A DNA stretch of 59,923 nucleotides from the NCBI GenBank assembly GCA_025462735.1, contig JAOAPC010000007.1, forward strand, positions 1 to 59,923, written 5' to 3'. Source of the DNA: Acidobacteriaceae bacterium (GTDB taxonomy: Bacteria; Acidobacteriota; Terriglobia; Terriglobales; Acidobacteriaceae). The translations under genes and the position numbers were made by a program. Positions 51,635 through 59,923 of the stretch are shown here, piece after piece (the stretch's first letter is position 1; every line of letters starts with the position of its first letter). The notes under the pieces were generated by a model. That model did no database searches and had not been told where the DNA came from. It saw only the letters and a list, made by a program, of their open reading frames with translations.

Positions 51635-52726
51635 TTAAACTTTTGCGGCCGAGGAGTACGCAACAGGATAAATCTGGCCGTCGATGTCTTTGCGCAGATC
51701 GGACCAGATATTCTCCGGCATGCTCAGAAATACCTTTACCACATCGGGATCGAACTGGCGTCCGGACCACTGAACAATTTCGTCGCGCGCTACTGAGTGT
51801 GGCAGGCGGGCGCGGTAGGGGCGGTCTGAGGTCATAGCATCCAAAGTGTCAGCAATTGAAAAGATACGCGCCCCAAGCGGAATCTCCTCGCCCTTAAGTC
51901 CGCGAGGGTAACCAGTGCCGTCGAACTTCTCCTGGTGCGCATAGACGATCTCGGCAGCTTCATACAGGAAGGGAATTCTTCTGACGATCGCGTAACCGCG
52001 ATAACAGTGCTCGCGCATGATGGCGGTTTCTTCCGCGTCGAGCTTTCCCGGCTTTTTAAGTATATGATCCGGAATGGCCATCTTGCCGATGTCGTGCAGG
52101 AAAGCTCCACGCGCGATGATCCGGATCTGATCGGAGCTCAGACCCATTGCGCGGGCAATGGCAATCGTGTATGCAGTTACGCGCTTCGAATGGCCTTCAG
52201 TTTCCGCGTCTTTCAAGTCAAGCGCGTTTCCTAACGCCTCGAGCGTGATGTCATAAGACTTCTCCAGCGAAGAGACCACTTGCCGCAGTTGTTCGGTGCG
52301 GGCGGTTACCAAGGCCTCAAGATTCGTCTGGTACTCGCGATTTTCCATCTTGAGCCGGCGGTTTTCCATTGCGCGGCGCACGGTCGCCAGAAGCTGGTCG
52401 CGTTCGAAGGGCTTTAACAGGTAGTCGTAAGCTCCATTTCGTAACGCTCCAAGCGCCACCGAAACATCCGTGACTGCGGTGACCATGATCACGGGCATGT
52501 CGGGAAAACGTTCCTTGGCTGCTTCGAGCAAGGCGATGCCGTCCATGCCGGGCATCATCAGGTCGGAAAGCATCAGCTCAAATTGGCTTCCGGAACTCAG
52601 CAGACTTAATGCTTCTTTTCCCGACTCCGTCTGGGTGCAAACGTAATTCGCGGAGGAGAGCATTGCGCTTACCAGATCGCGGATCGGTTCTTCGTCGTCA
52701 ACAATGAGGATTCGTTCGGCTGGCAT
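51635..52726 (-). CDS. Response regulator with HD-GYP phosphodiesterase domain
   Basis: 363 residues. An N-terminal receiver domain (LIVDDEE, phospho-acceptor Asp55 in LSDLMMPGMDG, Lys in YLLKPFERDQ) and a short coiled-coil linker lead to a C-terminal HD-GYP domain (about 160-350). Catalytic motifs are GHSKRV, FLHDIGKMAIPDHIL, HQEKFDGTGYP (the GYP loop) and SIADTLDAMTSDRPYR. HD-GYP proteins hydrolyse cyclic di-GMP, often to GMP. It is transcribed divergently from the hybrid kinase at 52861, its likely partner. Confidence 0.93.
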   Translation of the reverse strand: MPAERILIVDDEEPIRDLVSAMLSSANYVCTQTESGKEALSLLSSGSQFELMLSDLMMPGMDGIALLEAAKERFPDMPVIMVTAVTDVSVALGALRNGAYDYLLKPFERDQLLATVRRAMENRRLKMENREYQTNLEALVTARTEQLRQVVSSLEKSYDITLEALGNALDLKDAETEGHSKRVTAYTIAIARAMGLSSDQIRIIARGAFLHDIGKMAIPDHILKKPGKLDAEETAIMREHCYRGYAIVRRIPFLYEAAEIVYAHQEKFDGTGYPRGLKGEEIPLGARIFSIADTLDAMTSDRPYRARLPHSVARDEIVQWSGRQFDPDVVKVFLSMPENIWSDLRKDIDGQIYPVAYSSAAKV

Positions 52727-52860
52727 AAAGGCACTGGTAGTGTATTGCAGATTGTACCTTTAGGCGTGAGGTATCGAAAGTAACCAAAGGTCACCTGAAA
52801 TCCCAATAGTTACTATCTGATCCATGCTAAAACTGAGACGGCTAACTACGGTCAAACTGC

Positions 52861-55800
52861 ATGGGCACCATCGCATGGCGGGCCTGGGAGCTCCTCGGGG
52901 GGCTGGCCGCACCCAAATTCGTGACTCGCGAGACCGCTGTGCTGCTGATCCTGGCCGCCAGTCTGCTGGTGTTTCGCACCCTTCGCGAACGCTGTTTAAT
53001 GGTGTGGATCGTTGGCTGGTTTGCGTATTTCGGGTCCCACCACGCATTGATGTCGGCCTCGGGCCAGGCGAATCCATACGCCACCCCGGTCGGACACGCT
53101 GAGTTTGTTTTAGCCCTTGCCTTGTTCACGGCAGGGGCCTTCATTTATGCCAGCGCCAGCGACTTTCTGCTGCCGCTGCTGGTCGTTAGCTTGGGCCTTA
53201 TTGCCTTCGCACTTTTACAAGGGATTTACTGGCCCACATCCGTTACTTTGCGGTTAGCCCTTGAGATCTCTTACCGGATTCTTGCTTTCGCGGGTGCAGT
53301 GGAGGCGCTGCGTTTCCGGCGCCCGCGAAAGGAAATCGGTACCTGGTTACTTGCAATCGGGCTATTGCTGTTGCATCTCGATTGGCCGCCTCTGAGTTCC
53401 CATATTCCGCCGGATGCCGGAGTCCTGTTCGACATGCTGCTCGGACTCGGCATGCTACTGGTGGTTTTCGACGAATCCCGCATTCACACTCGCCGCCTTG
53501 CCACCCTGAACGCTCTCACCACCAGCATTGCTCGCGCTGGCGAGCATGGCCCGATGACGGCTACAGCGTTGCAAAAATTGCAAGAACTCATGGATGCTGA
53601 CGCCGTCTGGTTCCGTCTGGTGGATGGCCGACGGCTGACCATCTTCCAGCACATCGGCCTGTCCCCTGAATTTTTGCGGCAGCGAACCTCAATTCCGGTC
53701 GGAGATAAGCTCGAACCGATTCCGGATGAAAATCTCCCGCTGGTTCTGACCGCAGCAAAATTGGATGAGCCCGCGAAAGCGGTCCTTAAGCAAGAGCGCC
53801 TCCGCCAAATTGTGGTTGCCCCTGTTCCGGGCAAGAAATCATTGGTGGGCAACTTAGTTTTGGCGAACCGGCGATCAAAATCGTACGCACCCGACGAATT
53901 CGACTTTCTAGTGACCTGCGGCCAGCAGCTTGGCTTAGCGCTTGAGAATCTCCATTTGGTCGAGGAGATCCTTCGTTCGCACCGGCAGTGGAGCAACACC
54001 TTTGAATCCATTCAGGACCTGGTGCTTCTGCACGATTCTGATTTCCGTATCCTGAAGGCAAACCCGGCGCTTCTGCGAAGGCTCGAGAAATCGCAGTCAG
54101 AGGTTGTGGGCCAGCTTTGCGAAGCGGTGTTGCCGAAAAGCGAGCTGCAATGGGCCAAATGCCCGTATTGCCGCAGCCAAGAAGATGGTTTCTTTGAAGG
54201 ACCAGATCCCTTCGGCGGTTTCTCCGTCGCTTCAACCTCCACTTACCAGGACCAGGGAACAAAACAGAAGGGAACAATTCACGTTGTTCGTGACATCACC
54301 GAGCGCCGTGCCGCCGAGCAGAAATACCGCTCACTGTTTGAGCAGGTGCAGGAAGGCGCATTCGTGGCAAGTCCCACGGGCACATTGCTGGATTGCAACG
54401 ATGCCTTTGTTCGCATGCTGGGCTATTCCTTGCGCGAGGAGTTGCTGGGGCGCAACGTGGACGCGGAGTTCTATGCTTCACCAGAGCAACGCAGCACCTT
54501 TCGCCGCGAGGTCGAAGCCAATAATTTCGTGCGCAATTTTGAAGTTAGTCTCCGCCGCAAAGACGGTACTGTGCTGACCGCTCTCGAGAGCAGCTTCGCA
54601 ACCCGCGATGAAAAAGGAAAGATCGATTGCTTCCAGGGGTTCTTGCTGGACATCACCGAGAAGCAGCGTGCGGAAGATGAAATCCGGCGCCGCAACCGCG
54701 AGCTGAATGCGCTGAATGCGATGGCGGTAATCGCGACCCAAAGCTTTGATTTGGATGAGATCCTCAACCTCACCTTGCGCCAAGTCATATCAGTTTTGGG
54801 GGCGGAGTCAGGCTCCGTATATCTGGCTGAATCGACAAGTCAATTCAGGCGCCGGGCCAATTGGGGCCAGCGCCTTACCGACCGCAAGCGATTGGTTGAG
54901 GCAAATTTCCCCAATGGATTGGGAGATCTGGTCATGCGCTCGCGCGCCGAGGTGTTGACCGCAGAATATTTGCCCCACCTTCCCCAGGCAGTCATCGATT
55001 TTGTGCGCGCGGCCGATGCAGGCTTCTCCGCCTGGGTGGTGTTATGGGGAAAAGATGCCCCTATCGGTCTAATGGGAATCAGCCGCGGCAAAGACCAAGG
55101 GCATGAGTACACCCCCGAGGACGAAAATCTTCTGGTGGCTATTGGCCGCCAGCTGTCCACGACCATCGAAAAGGTCCGTCTCTACGAGGAGACCTGCAAG
55201 GCGTACGACGATCTTCAACGCGCACAGGAACAATTGCTGCAAAGCGAAAAAATGTCCGCCATCGGCCAGCTCATTGCAGGCGTGGCACATGAATTGAATA
55301 ATCCGCTGACCGCGATACTTGGTTACGCTCAGTTGCTCGAAACTGAAACGCTTGAAGCGCGGGCCATGGAATACGCCGGTAAGATTTTCAAGCAGGCACA
55401 GCGGACTCATCGAGTGGTGCAAAACCTGCTCTCTTTTGCGCGGCAGCGTAAGCCCGAGAAGCAACAGTTTGACGTTGTAAAAGTGCTCGAGGAGTCGTTG
55501 CTCCTGCGCGACTATGACATGAAAGTTGGCAACGTGAAGCTGGAACGCGAGATTGATCCCGATATACCGGCTGTCTCCGGAGATCCGCACCAGCTTGAAC
55601 AGGTTTTTCTGAACATCGTCAACAATGCCGTCGATGCAATGATCGAAGAAGGTAAAGAAGGCCCGGAGCGCCGCCTGAAAGTTTCTGTCTCGGCGAAGGA
55701 CAATCGCATCACGATCTTGTTCCAGGATTCGGGTCCTGGAATCAAGGAGCCTAATCGCATCTTTGAACCGTTTTACACCACAAAGGGTGTAGGCAAGGGA

Positions 55801-56364
55801 ACCGGACTCGGCTTGAGCATCTGCTATGGCATCGTAAAAGAGCACGGCGGGGAAATTTCGGCCAGGAACGCCGATAATGGCGGCGCCATCATCGAGGTCA
55901 GGTTGCCTTCAGCCGGACATGCCGCAGTGACCATTCCATCCGCTGCACCCGTCCAAAAACGCGAGACCGCGCTTCAAGGCAAGATTCTGGTGGTTGAGGA
56001 CGAAGAGTCCGTCTTAGAGTTTGAACGCGACGTCCTGGAAGGAGCCGGAGCAAAAGTGATTACCGCGTTTAGTTTCGACAAAATGAAGTCGGCTCTCGAG
56101 AGCGGATCATTCGATGCCGTAATCATGAACGGCAACTTGCCTGGTTCCAGCGCTGTGCCGGAGACCTGCCGCTGGATCTCCGAAAAATGGCCAGAGCTTT
56201 CGCGTCACTGCCTGTTTACTTTTTCCAGCCTGGCTAAGCCTGAAGTGCGAAACTTCCTTGAGGAGAACAACGTTCCATTTCTTGTCAAACCCTTCGAAGT
56301 AAGCGACCTCATTGCCAAGACCAGGAAGCTGCTGGTACGGACCCACGCTGCCGCCGCCCGCTAG
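52861..56364 (+). CDS. Large hybrid sensor kinase with degenerate receiver domain
   Basis: 1167 residues. An N-terminal membrane region with about six to seven helices (about 20-215) is followed by GAF (about 225-375), a PAS domain containing CPYC (near residue 440), a second PAS (about 495-610) and a second GAF (about 625-790). HisKA has phospho-acceptor His810 in AGVAHELNNPLTAILGYAQLL. HATPase (NIVNNAVDAM, DSGPGI, FEPFYTTK, GTGLGLSICYGI) and a C-terminal receiver (about 1045-1160) complete it. In the receiver the phospho-acceptor is Asn1090 (VIMNGNLPG), so this domain cannot be phosphorylated normally. It is divergent from the HD-GYP regulator. Confidence 0.93.
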   Translation: MGTIAWRAWELLGGLAAPKFVTRETAVLLILAASLLVFRTLRERCLMVWIVGWFAYFGSHHALMSASGQANPYATPVGHAEFVLALALFTAGAFIYASASDFLLPLLVVSLGLIAFALLQGIYWPTSVTLRLALEISYRILAFAGAVEALRFRRPRKEIGTWLLAIGLLLLHLDWPPLSSHIPPDAGVLFDMLLGLGMLLVVFDESRIHTRRLATLNALTTSIARAGEHGPMTATALQKLQELMDADAVWFRLVDGRRLTIFQHIGLSPEFLRQRTSIPVGDKLEPIPDENLPLVLTAAKLDEPAKAVLKQERLRQIVVAPVPGKKSLVGNLVLANRRSKSYAPDEFDFLVTCGQQLGLALENLHLVEEILRSHRQWSNTFESIQDLVLLHDSDFRILKANPALLRRLEKSQSEVVGQLCEAVLPKSELQWAKCPYCRSQEDGFFEGPDPFGGFSVASTSTYQDQGTKQKGTIHVVRDITERRAAEQKYRSLFEQVQEGAFVASPTGTLLDCNDAFVRMLGYSLREELLGRNVDAEFYASPEQRSTFRREVEANNFVRNFEVSLRRKDGTVLTALESSFATRDEKGKIDCFQGFLLDITEKQRAEDEIRRRNRELNALNAMAVIATQSFDLDEILNLTLRQVISVLGAESGSVYLAESTSQFRRRANWGQRLTDRKRLVEANFPNGLGDLVMRSRAEVLTAEYLPHLPQAVIDFVRAADAGFSAWVVLWGKDAPIGLMGISRGKDQGHEYTPEDENLLVAIGRQLSTTIEKVRLYEETCKAYDDLQRAQEQLLQSEKMSAIGQLIAGVAHELNNPLTAILGYAQLLETETLEARAMEYAGKIFKQAQRTHRVVQNLLSFARQRKPEKQQFDVVKVLEESLLLRDYDMKVGNVKLEREIDPDIPAVSGDPHQLEQVFLNIVNNAVDAMIEEGKEGPERRLKVSVSAKDNRITILFQDSGPGIKEPNRIFEPFYTTKGVGKGTGLGLSICYGIVKEHGGEISARNADNGGAIIEVRLPSAGHAAVTIPSAAPVQKRETALQGKILVVEDEESVLEFERDVLEGAGAKVITAFSFDKMKSALESGSFDAVIMNGNLPGSSAVPETCRWISEKWPELSRHCLFTFSSLAKPEVRNFLEENNVPFLVKPFEVSDLIAKTRKLLVRTHAAAAR

Positions 56365-56405
56365 GGTAGAAGCCATAAAATCTCCTCGTCGCAAAGTAAT
56401 CGCAA

Positions 56406-56987
56406 ATGAATTTGGGAACGCTGCCCTCGTCACAGCATCATGTTATTGTTCAAAAGCGAGTGATCCTGATCCTGATGGGCGTTGTTGGAGCGGGCAAGAC
56501 CACGGTGGGCAGCCTGCTGGCACAGAACCTTGGCTGGCAGTTCGCCGACGCCGATGACTTTCATCCTGCCGCTAATGTCGAAAAAATCAGGCGCGGCATT
56601 CCGCTAGACGATTCTGACCGGGCCCCCTGGCTGGCAGCTCTGCGCAACGCGATGTTGCGATGGAATGCTCAGGGTCAAAATGCGGTCTTGGCCTGTTCGG
56701 CGCTCAAGCGCAAATACCGGGATGACCTTCGCGTCGAAGGCGTTCAATTCGTGTATTTGAAAGGCGACTACGAAGTGATTCAGCAACGCTTGCGCGCCCG
56801 CCATGGTCATTTTGCTTCCGAATCTATCCTGAAAAGTCAGTTCGCCGATTTGGAAAAACCGGATGACGCGATCATGGTTGAGATCGACAAGGCTCCCGCA
56901 GAGATCGTCGCAGAGATTATTAACAAGCTGAACGCATCGCCGGTCTCACGTCCTGATCCAGCACAAACTGATTCAGCCAAAAAATGA
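56406..56987 (+). CDS. gntK: Gluconokinase
   Basis: 193 residues; a later GTG at 56459 would give the usual start (VILILMGVVGAGKTTVG). The P-loop is GVVGAGKTTVGSLL. Gluconokinase motifs are ADADDFHPAANVEKIRRGIPL, DRAPWLAALRNAML and ACSALKRKYRDDLR. It phosphorylates D-gluconate to 6-phosphogluconate. The last codon and stop overlap the start of the transporter gene (ATGA), so the two are translationally coupled and probably form a sugar-acid use operon. Confidence 0.92.
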   Translation: MNLGTLPSSQHHVIVQKRVILILMGVVGAGKTTVGSLLAQNLGWQFADADDFHPAANVEKIRRGIPLDDSDRAPWLAALRNAMLRWNAQGQNAVLACSALKRKYRDDLRVEGVQFVYLKGDYEVIQQRLRARHGHFASESILKSQFADLEKPDDAIMVEIDKAPAEIVAEIINKLNASPVSRPDPAQTDSAKK

Positions 56988-58288
56988 CAGCCGCGCCTGT
57001 TCCCGAGCTGGAAGCGATCACCGTCCGAAAACTGTTCCTGCATCTTCTACCGTTTTTATTCCTGCTCTACATCGTCGCCTATCTCGACCGCATTAACGTG
57101 AGCTTCGCAGCCTTGCAAATGCGCGAGCAGCTGCACCTCACCGATCGCATGTACGGCCGTGCTGCTGGGATGTTCTTTGCCGGGTATTTCCTTTTTCAGC
57201 TTCCTAGCAATTTGGTGCTTGAACGCATCGGTGTGCGCAAATGGATTTCAGCGCTTATGGTGACCTGGGGCCTGGTCTCTTGCTGCACCATCTTCGTTCG
57301 CGGGCCGGTAAGTTTTTATGTTTTGCGTTTCCTGCTGGGTGCCGCCGAAGCCGGATTTTTCCCGGGGATGATCCTTTACATGAAGCGCTGGTTTCCGGCG
57401 AGCTCGCGGGCGCGAGCTGTGGCGTGGTTTATGAGCGCGAATCCTCTCGCAGGAGTGTTCGGTAGCCCGATATCAGGAGCTTTGCTAAGTCTGCATGGCG
57501 CCGGTCTGCAGGGCTGGCAGTGGTTGTTCGTCATGGAAGCCGTTCCAGCTATTGTGTTGGGCATCGCGGTCTATTGGATATTGCCGGAAAGCCCCGAAAA
57601 TGCAAGCTGGCTGTCTGACTCCGAGCGCAACTATTTAACAAGAATGCTCGAACAGGAACAATCGGGCGGCCGTGGCTTGAACAAGCGCGACCTGCTGGCC
57701 GTTATTTTTAACGCGCGGGTGTGGATGTTGGCGCTGGTCTATTTTGCTCTGCCGGCTTGCATGTATGGCGTCACGCTGTGGCTTCCGATTGCAATCCACA
57801 GCCTTTCTGGGCTCAGTTATTTTGGTACCGGAGTGGTTGCAGCGCTTCCTTTTATTGTGACCGCAGTGGCCATGGTACTGGTTGGCATGCACTCCGATCG
57901 CACAAATGAGCGTCGCTGGCACATCGCGATTCCGGCCTTCATAGGCGCCATTGCGCTGGCGGCCGCTTCTCACAGCAGACAACCCTTCCTTGTGATCGGC
58001 GGGATGACTTTGGGAATGATGGGAGCAGAGGCCATGACTGGCCCTTTCTGGGCCATGGCTACGGTTCAAGTCGGTGCCAATGCGGCTGCCGCGATTGCGG
58101 TCATTAATTCCATCGCCAATCTCGGCGGCTATTTCGGACCTGACATCATAGGCCTGCTGCGCTCCGGCAATGGGCAGTTCCGAGGACTGCTGGCGATTGG
58201 CATCACCCTTGCGATTAGCGGAGGCTTGAGCCTAGTTGCGGGGGCAAAGCAGGAGAAGCGTGCCGCTACTGCGATCCGGAGTGAGTGA
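56984..58288 (+). CDS. MFS transporter, anion:cation symporter (ACS) family
   Basis: 434 residues, about 12 membrane helices. ACS features are LFLLYIVAYLDRINVSFAAL at the N-terminus, GYFLFQLPSNLVLERIGVRKWIS, FLLGAAEAGFFPGMILYMKRWFP, and ANPLAGVFGSPISGALL. The family imports organic anions such as hexuronates, glucarate, phthalate or gluconate. Coupling to gluconokinase makes a sugar acid, likely gluconate, the best guess. Confidence 0.9.
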   Translation: MTAAPVPELEAITVRKLFLHLLPFLFLLYIVAYLDRINVSFAALQMREQLHLTDRMYGRAAGMFFAGYFLFQLPSNLVLERIGVRKWISALMVTWGLVSCCTIFVRGPVSFYVLRFLLGAAEAGFFPGMILYMKRWFPASSRARAVAWFMSANPLAGVFGSPISGALLSLHGAGLQGWQWLFVMEAVPAIVLGIAVYWILPESPENASWLSDSERNYLTRMLEQEQSGGRGLNKRDLLAVIFNARVWMLALVYFALPACMYGVTLWLPIAIHSLSGLSYFGTGVVAALPFIVTAVAMVLVGMHSDRTNERRWHIAIPAFIGAIALAAASHSRQPFLVIGGMTLGMMGAEAMTGPFWAMATVQVGANAAAAIAVINSIANLGGYFGPDIIGLLRSGNGQFRGLLAIGITLAISGGLSLVAGAKQEKRAATAIRSE

Positions 58289-58334
58289 CGTCGCAAACAA
58301 GGCTCGAAATCAGGTAGTAATGCACTTCGCGTTT

Positions 58335-59237
58335 TTAGCGGGTCTCCTTCGAGACACGAGCGACCAACTCGTCCAATCTCGAAAGCAAAAGCTTCAGGAT
58401 CGGAGACTTGTTCGACTTTTTGTAGCCGAGTACCAGATCGACGGTTGGCGTATCCCCTTTCAGGGGGCGACTCGTTATAGACGAAGGGAGAAAGTTCTGC
58501 GCGTAAGCCGGTAACAGCCCTACGCCGCGCGTCGACGCTATTAAGGACATTCCCATAGTGACATGGTCCGCCTCGTGCGCTGGCGTGATTTTGATTCCGG
58601 ACCGCACCAGGTAATTGTCGATGATCCCACGCAGCACAGGAGCGGTGCGTGACACGGTCACGAATGTCTCGCCGACTAGATCCTCAGGGCTGATGGCTTT
58701 AAGCGCAGCGAGAGGGTGGTCACTCGGCAAAACCACCACCAAGGGCTCCTTGACGAGAAGGCGGAACGCCAAGTCTGGTGCGCCTTGTTCCCGTCGAAGA
58801 AAGGCCGCGTCGATTTTCCCTTTCGAAAGGCCGTCCGCAAGAAGAGGCGAGTATTGACTCGATATCATCACGTCGATGTTAGGCAGTTCGTCGCGCAAGA
58901 TCCGCAACGCTTCGGGCATCCACCTCAATTCGTGTCCGGTCAGAAAGCCCATCGCGAAGCATGGCTTGCTAGGATGAGCGACCCGGCGTGCAGCTTGGGT
59001 TGCAGCTTCAACCTGCGACAGCACTGAGCGAGCGTGATCGAGAAAGGCTCGACCAGCCGGTGTCAGTTCGATGCCGCGAGCGCTACGCCTCAGCAGTTGG
59101 GCACCGACCTCGTCTTCAAGATCCCGAATCTGCCGGCTCAACGAAGGTTGTGAGGTGTGCAGTTTCCGCTCTGCAGCCACCGTTAGACTTCCCGCCTCGG
59201 CCACTGCGACGAAATAGCGAAGATGTCGTAATTCCAT
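58335..59237 (-). CDS. LysR-family transcriptional regulator
   Basis: 300 residues from the ATG at 59237 (MELRHLRYFVAVAEAGSLTVAA). The winged helix-turn-helix (about 1-60, AAERKLHTSQPSLSRQIRDLEDEVGAQLL) is followed by a periplasmic-binding-protein-like effector domain (about 90-290, FAMGFLTGHELRWMPEALRI, DHPLAALKAISPEDLVGE). It is divergent from the SDR gene, and an inverted repeat in the gap is a good operator candidate, so it probably controls that gene and itself. The effector is unknown. Confidence 0.92.
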   Translation of the reverse strand: MELRHLRYFVAVAEAGSLTVAAERKLHTSQPSLSRQIRDLEDEVGAQLLRRSARGIELTPAGRAFLDHARSVLSQVEAATQAARRVAHPSKPCFAMGFLTGHELRWMPEALRILRDELPNIDVMISSQYSPLLADGLSKGKIDAAFLRREQGAPDLAFRLLVKEPLVVVLPSDHPLAALKAISPEDLVGETFVTVSRTAPVLRGIIDNYLVRSGIKITPAHEADHVTMGMSLIASTRGVGLLPAYAQNFLPSSITSRPLKGDTPTVDLVLGYKKSNKSPILKLLLSRLDELVARVSKETR

Positions 59238-59318
59238 ATCCACTTCCCATGCTTGCGAGGCATCGGTGCCAGCTTAACAAAATATGCTTCAACGGCGCGA
59301 CCACTGGCTATGTTTGTA

Positions 59319-59338
59319 ATCCAATGAGCTGATTGGAT
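59319..59338. promoter_or_regulatory. LysR-type operator candidate ATCCAATGAGCTGATTGGAT
   Basis: Inverted repeat ATCCAAT/ATTGGAT with a 6-base spacer, containing T-N11-A (T59320 to A59332). It lies 82 bases upstream of the LysR start and 63 bases upstream of the SDR start. Confidence 0.6.
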
Positions 59339-59400
59339 GCGTTGGGCGAGCAAGGTTTGGGCTCATGCCTGATGAGACGTCTAGTCCGAGGAGAAGGACA

Positions 59401-59923
59401 ATGTCGAGGAAACTGGAAGGAAAGGTTGCACTCGTCACGGGCGGCTCGCGCGGCATTGGTGCTGCAATCGCTAAGCGTCTGGCCGCCGACGGAGCGAAGG
59501 TGGCCATTACATATACGAAAGGCGCAGACGCGGCCGCGTCGGTCGTCAAAGAGATTGAACGCGCCGGCGGAAAGGCGATCGCGATTCAGGCGGACGCCGC
59601 CGACGTCGAAGCTGTCAAGGGCGCGGTCGAAAAAACCGTCGCGACCTTCGGCCGACTTGATGTGCTTGTGAACAATGCCGGCACGGCCATTCCGAAAACG
59701 TTCGAGGAGACCACGCTGGAAGAGATGGATCGCGTGCTCGACATCAACATCCGCGGGGTGTTCGTTGCGACGCAGGCCGCGCTGAAGCACATGAAGGAGG
59801 GTGGTCGCATCATCATGATCGGTTCGGCAGTGGGCGAGCGTGCCGTTGCGCCCGGGCTTGTGCCCTACGCGGCCACGAAAGGAGCCGTCAAGATGTTCAC
59901 TCAGGCGCTTTCCAGAGAGGTAG
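59401..59923 (+). CDS. SDR-family oxidoreductase (3' partial)
   Basis: 174 residues visible; the gene runs off the right edge. Classical short-chain dehydrogenase: cofactor motif VTGGSRGIGAAIAKRL (about residues 11-26), NNAG at about 87-90, the catalytic Ser in MIGSAVGE and the Tyr-Lys pair in YAATKGAVK. GAGGAGAAGG precedes the ATG. It resembles 3-oxoacyl-ACP reductase (FabG)-like proteins. Divergent orientation from a LysR gene with a palindrome in between suggests LysR control. The substrate is not known. Confidence 0.9.
   Translation, partial: MSRKLEGKVALVTGGSRGIGAAIAKRLAADGAKVAITYTKGADAAASVVKEIERAGGKAIAIQADAADVEAVKGAVEKTVATFGRLDVLVNNAGTAIPKTFEETTLEEMDRVLDINIRGVFVATQAALKHMKEGGRIIMIGSAVGERAVAPGLVPYAATKGAVKMFTQALSREV

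Noticed and set aside
52780..52794. Imperfect palindrome GTAACC-AAA-GGTCAC between HD-GYP and hybrid kinase genes
   Set aside because: One mismatch in six-base arms; too weak to claim as an operator without more copies.

Overview
The window looks like a chromosomal segment of an Acidobacteriota bacterium (Terriglobia/Koribacter-like). This is an inference from gene content and style. It has a Gram-negative envelope (TolC-family protein, outer-membrane porin, many exported proteins, NagZ/AnmK peptidoglycan recycling) together with the bacillithiol enzyme BshC, HrcA/CIRCE control of groESL, an atypical RibBA, and an unusually dense population of short hairpin-type intergenic repeats. No tRNA, rRNA, CRISPR array, prophage, plasmid gene or insertion-sequence transposase was seen. 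Both edges cut genes: a histidine kinase on the left and a short-chain dehydrogenase on the right.

Layout. 1-1.3 kb: end of a PAS histidine kinase and its receiver protein. 1.3-2.4 kb: two small exported proteins. 2.5-4.8 kb: groES-groEL with a consensus promoter and a perfect CIRCE operator. 5-8.2 kb: minus-strand CBS protein, a paralogous pair of exported proteins, a DinB-like protein and a small conserved protein. 8.4-12.5 kb: exported proteins and a TolC-family efflux protein. 12.8-17.7 kb: truA, an aldehyde dehydrogenase, xylulokinase and a HAD phosphatase. 17.9-22.8 kb: a tight operon of OmpR-type regulator, sensor kinase, coiled-coil porin and blue-copper (cupredoxin) protein, the best candidate here for an undescribed functional unit. 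23-26.7 kb: VOC, membrane, SnoaL-like and BON proteins and an MHS-family transporter. 26.8-37.7 kb: a Rossmann/DUF2520 protein, then a long minus-strand cluster (mutS, nagZ, anmK, DUF1697, peptide-type binding protein, exported protein, YmdB-type phosphodiesterase, HAD phosphatase). 38-43 kb: a GalT-like protein without the usual nucleophile, an M20 dipeptidase, a Sel1-repeat protein and thiO. 43-49 kb: a conserved unknown protein, thiS, a MerR regulator, a small cysteine protein, a GNAT-membrane protein-ribBA operon and bshC. 49-56.4 kb: agmatine deiminase, an exported glycine-zipper protein, a DUF4242 protein, an HD-GYP response regulator and a very large hybrid kinase. 56.4-59.9 kb: gluconokinase plus sugar-acid transporter, a LysR regulator and a divergent SDR.

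The most striking feature is how repeats touch genes. At least eight families of short inverted or iterated repeats lie between genes. Several supply coding boundaries: the stop codons of the DUF2520 gene and ribBA, and possible alternative start codons for the HAD phosphatase and the binding protein. Inside the agmatine deiminase gene, a segment composed of three hairpin motifs of the same families adds about 35 in-frame residues. Other notable points are a receiver domain with Asn instead of Asp, a GTP cyclohydrolase II domain lacking its signature, a GNAT gene whose only plausible start is CTG, and a MerR gene preceded by two copies of one palindrome.

All assignments come from reading the sequence and recalling families. 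No database search was possible.
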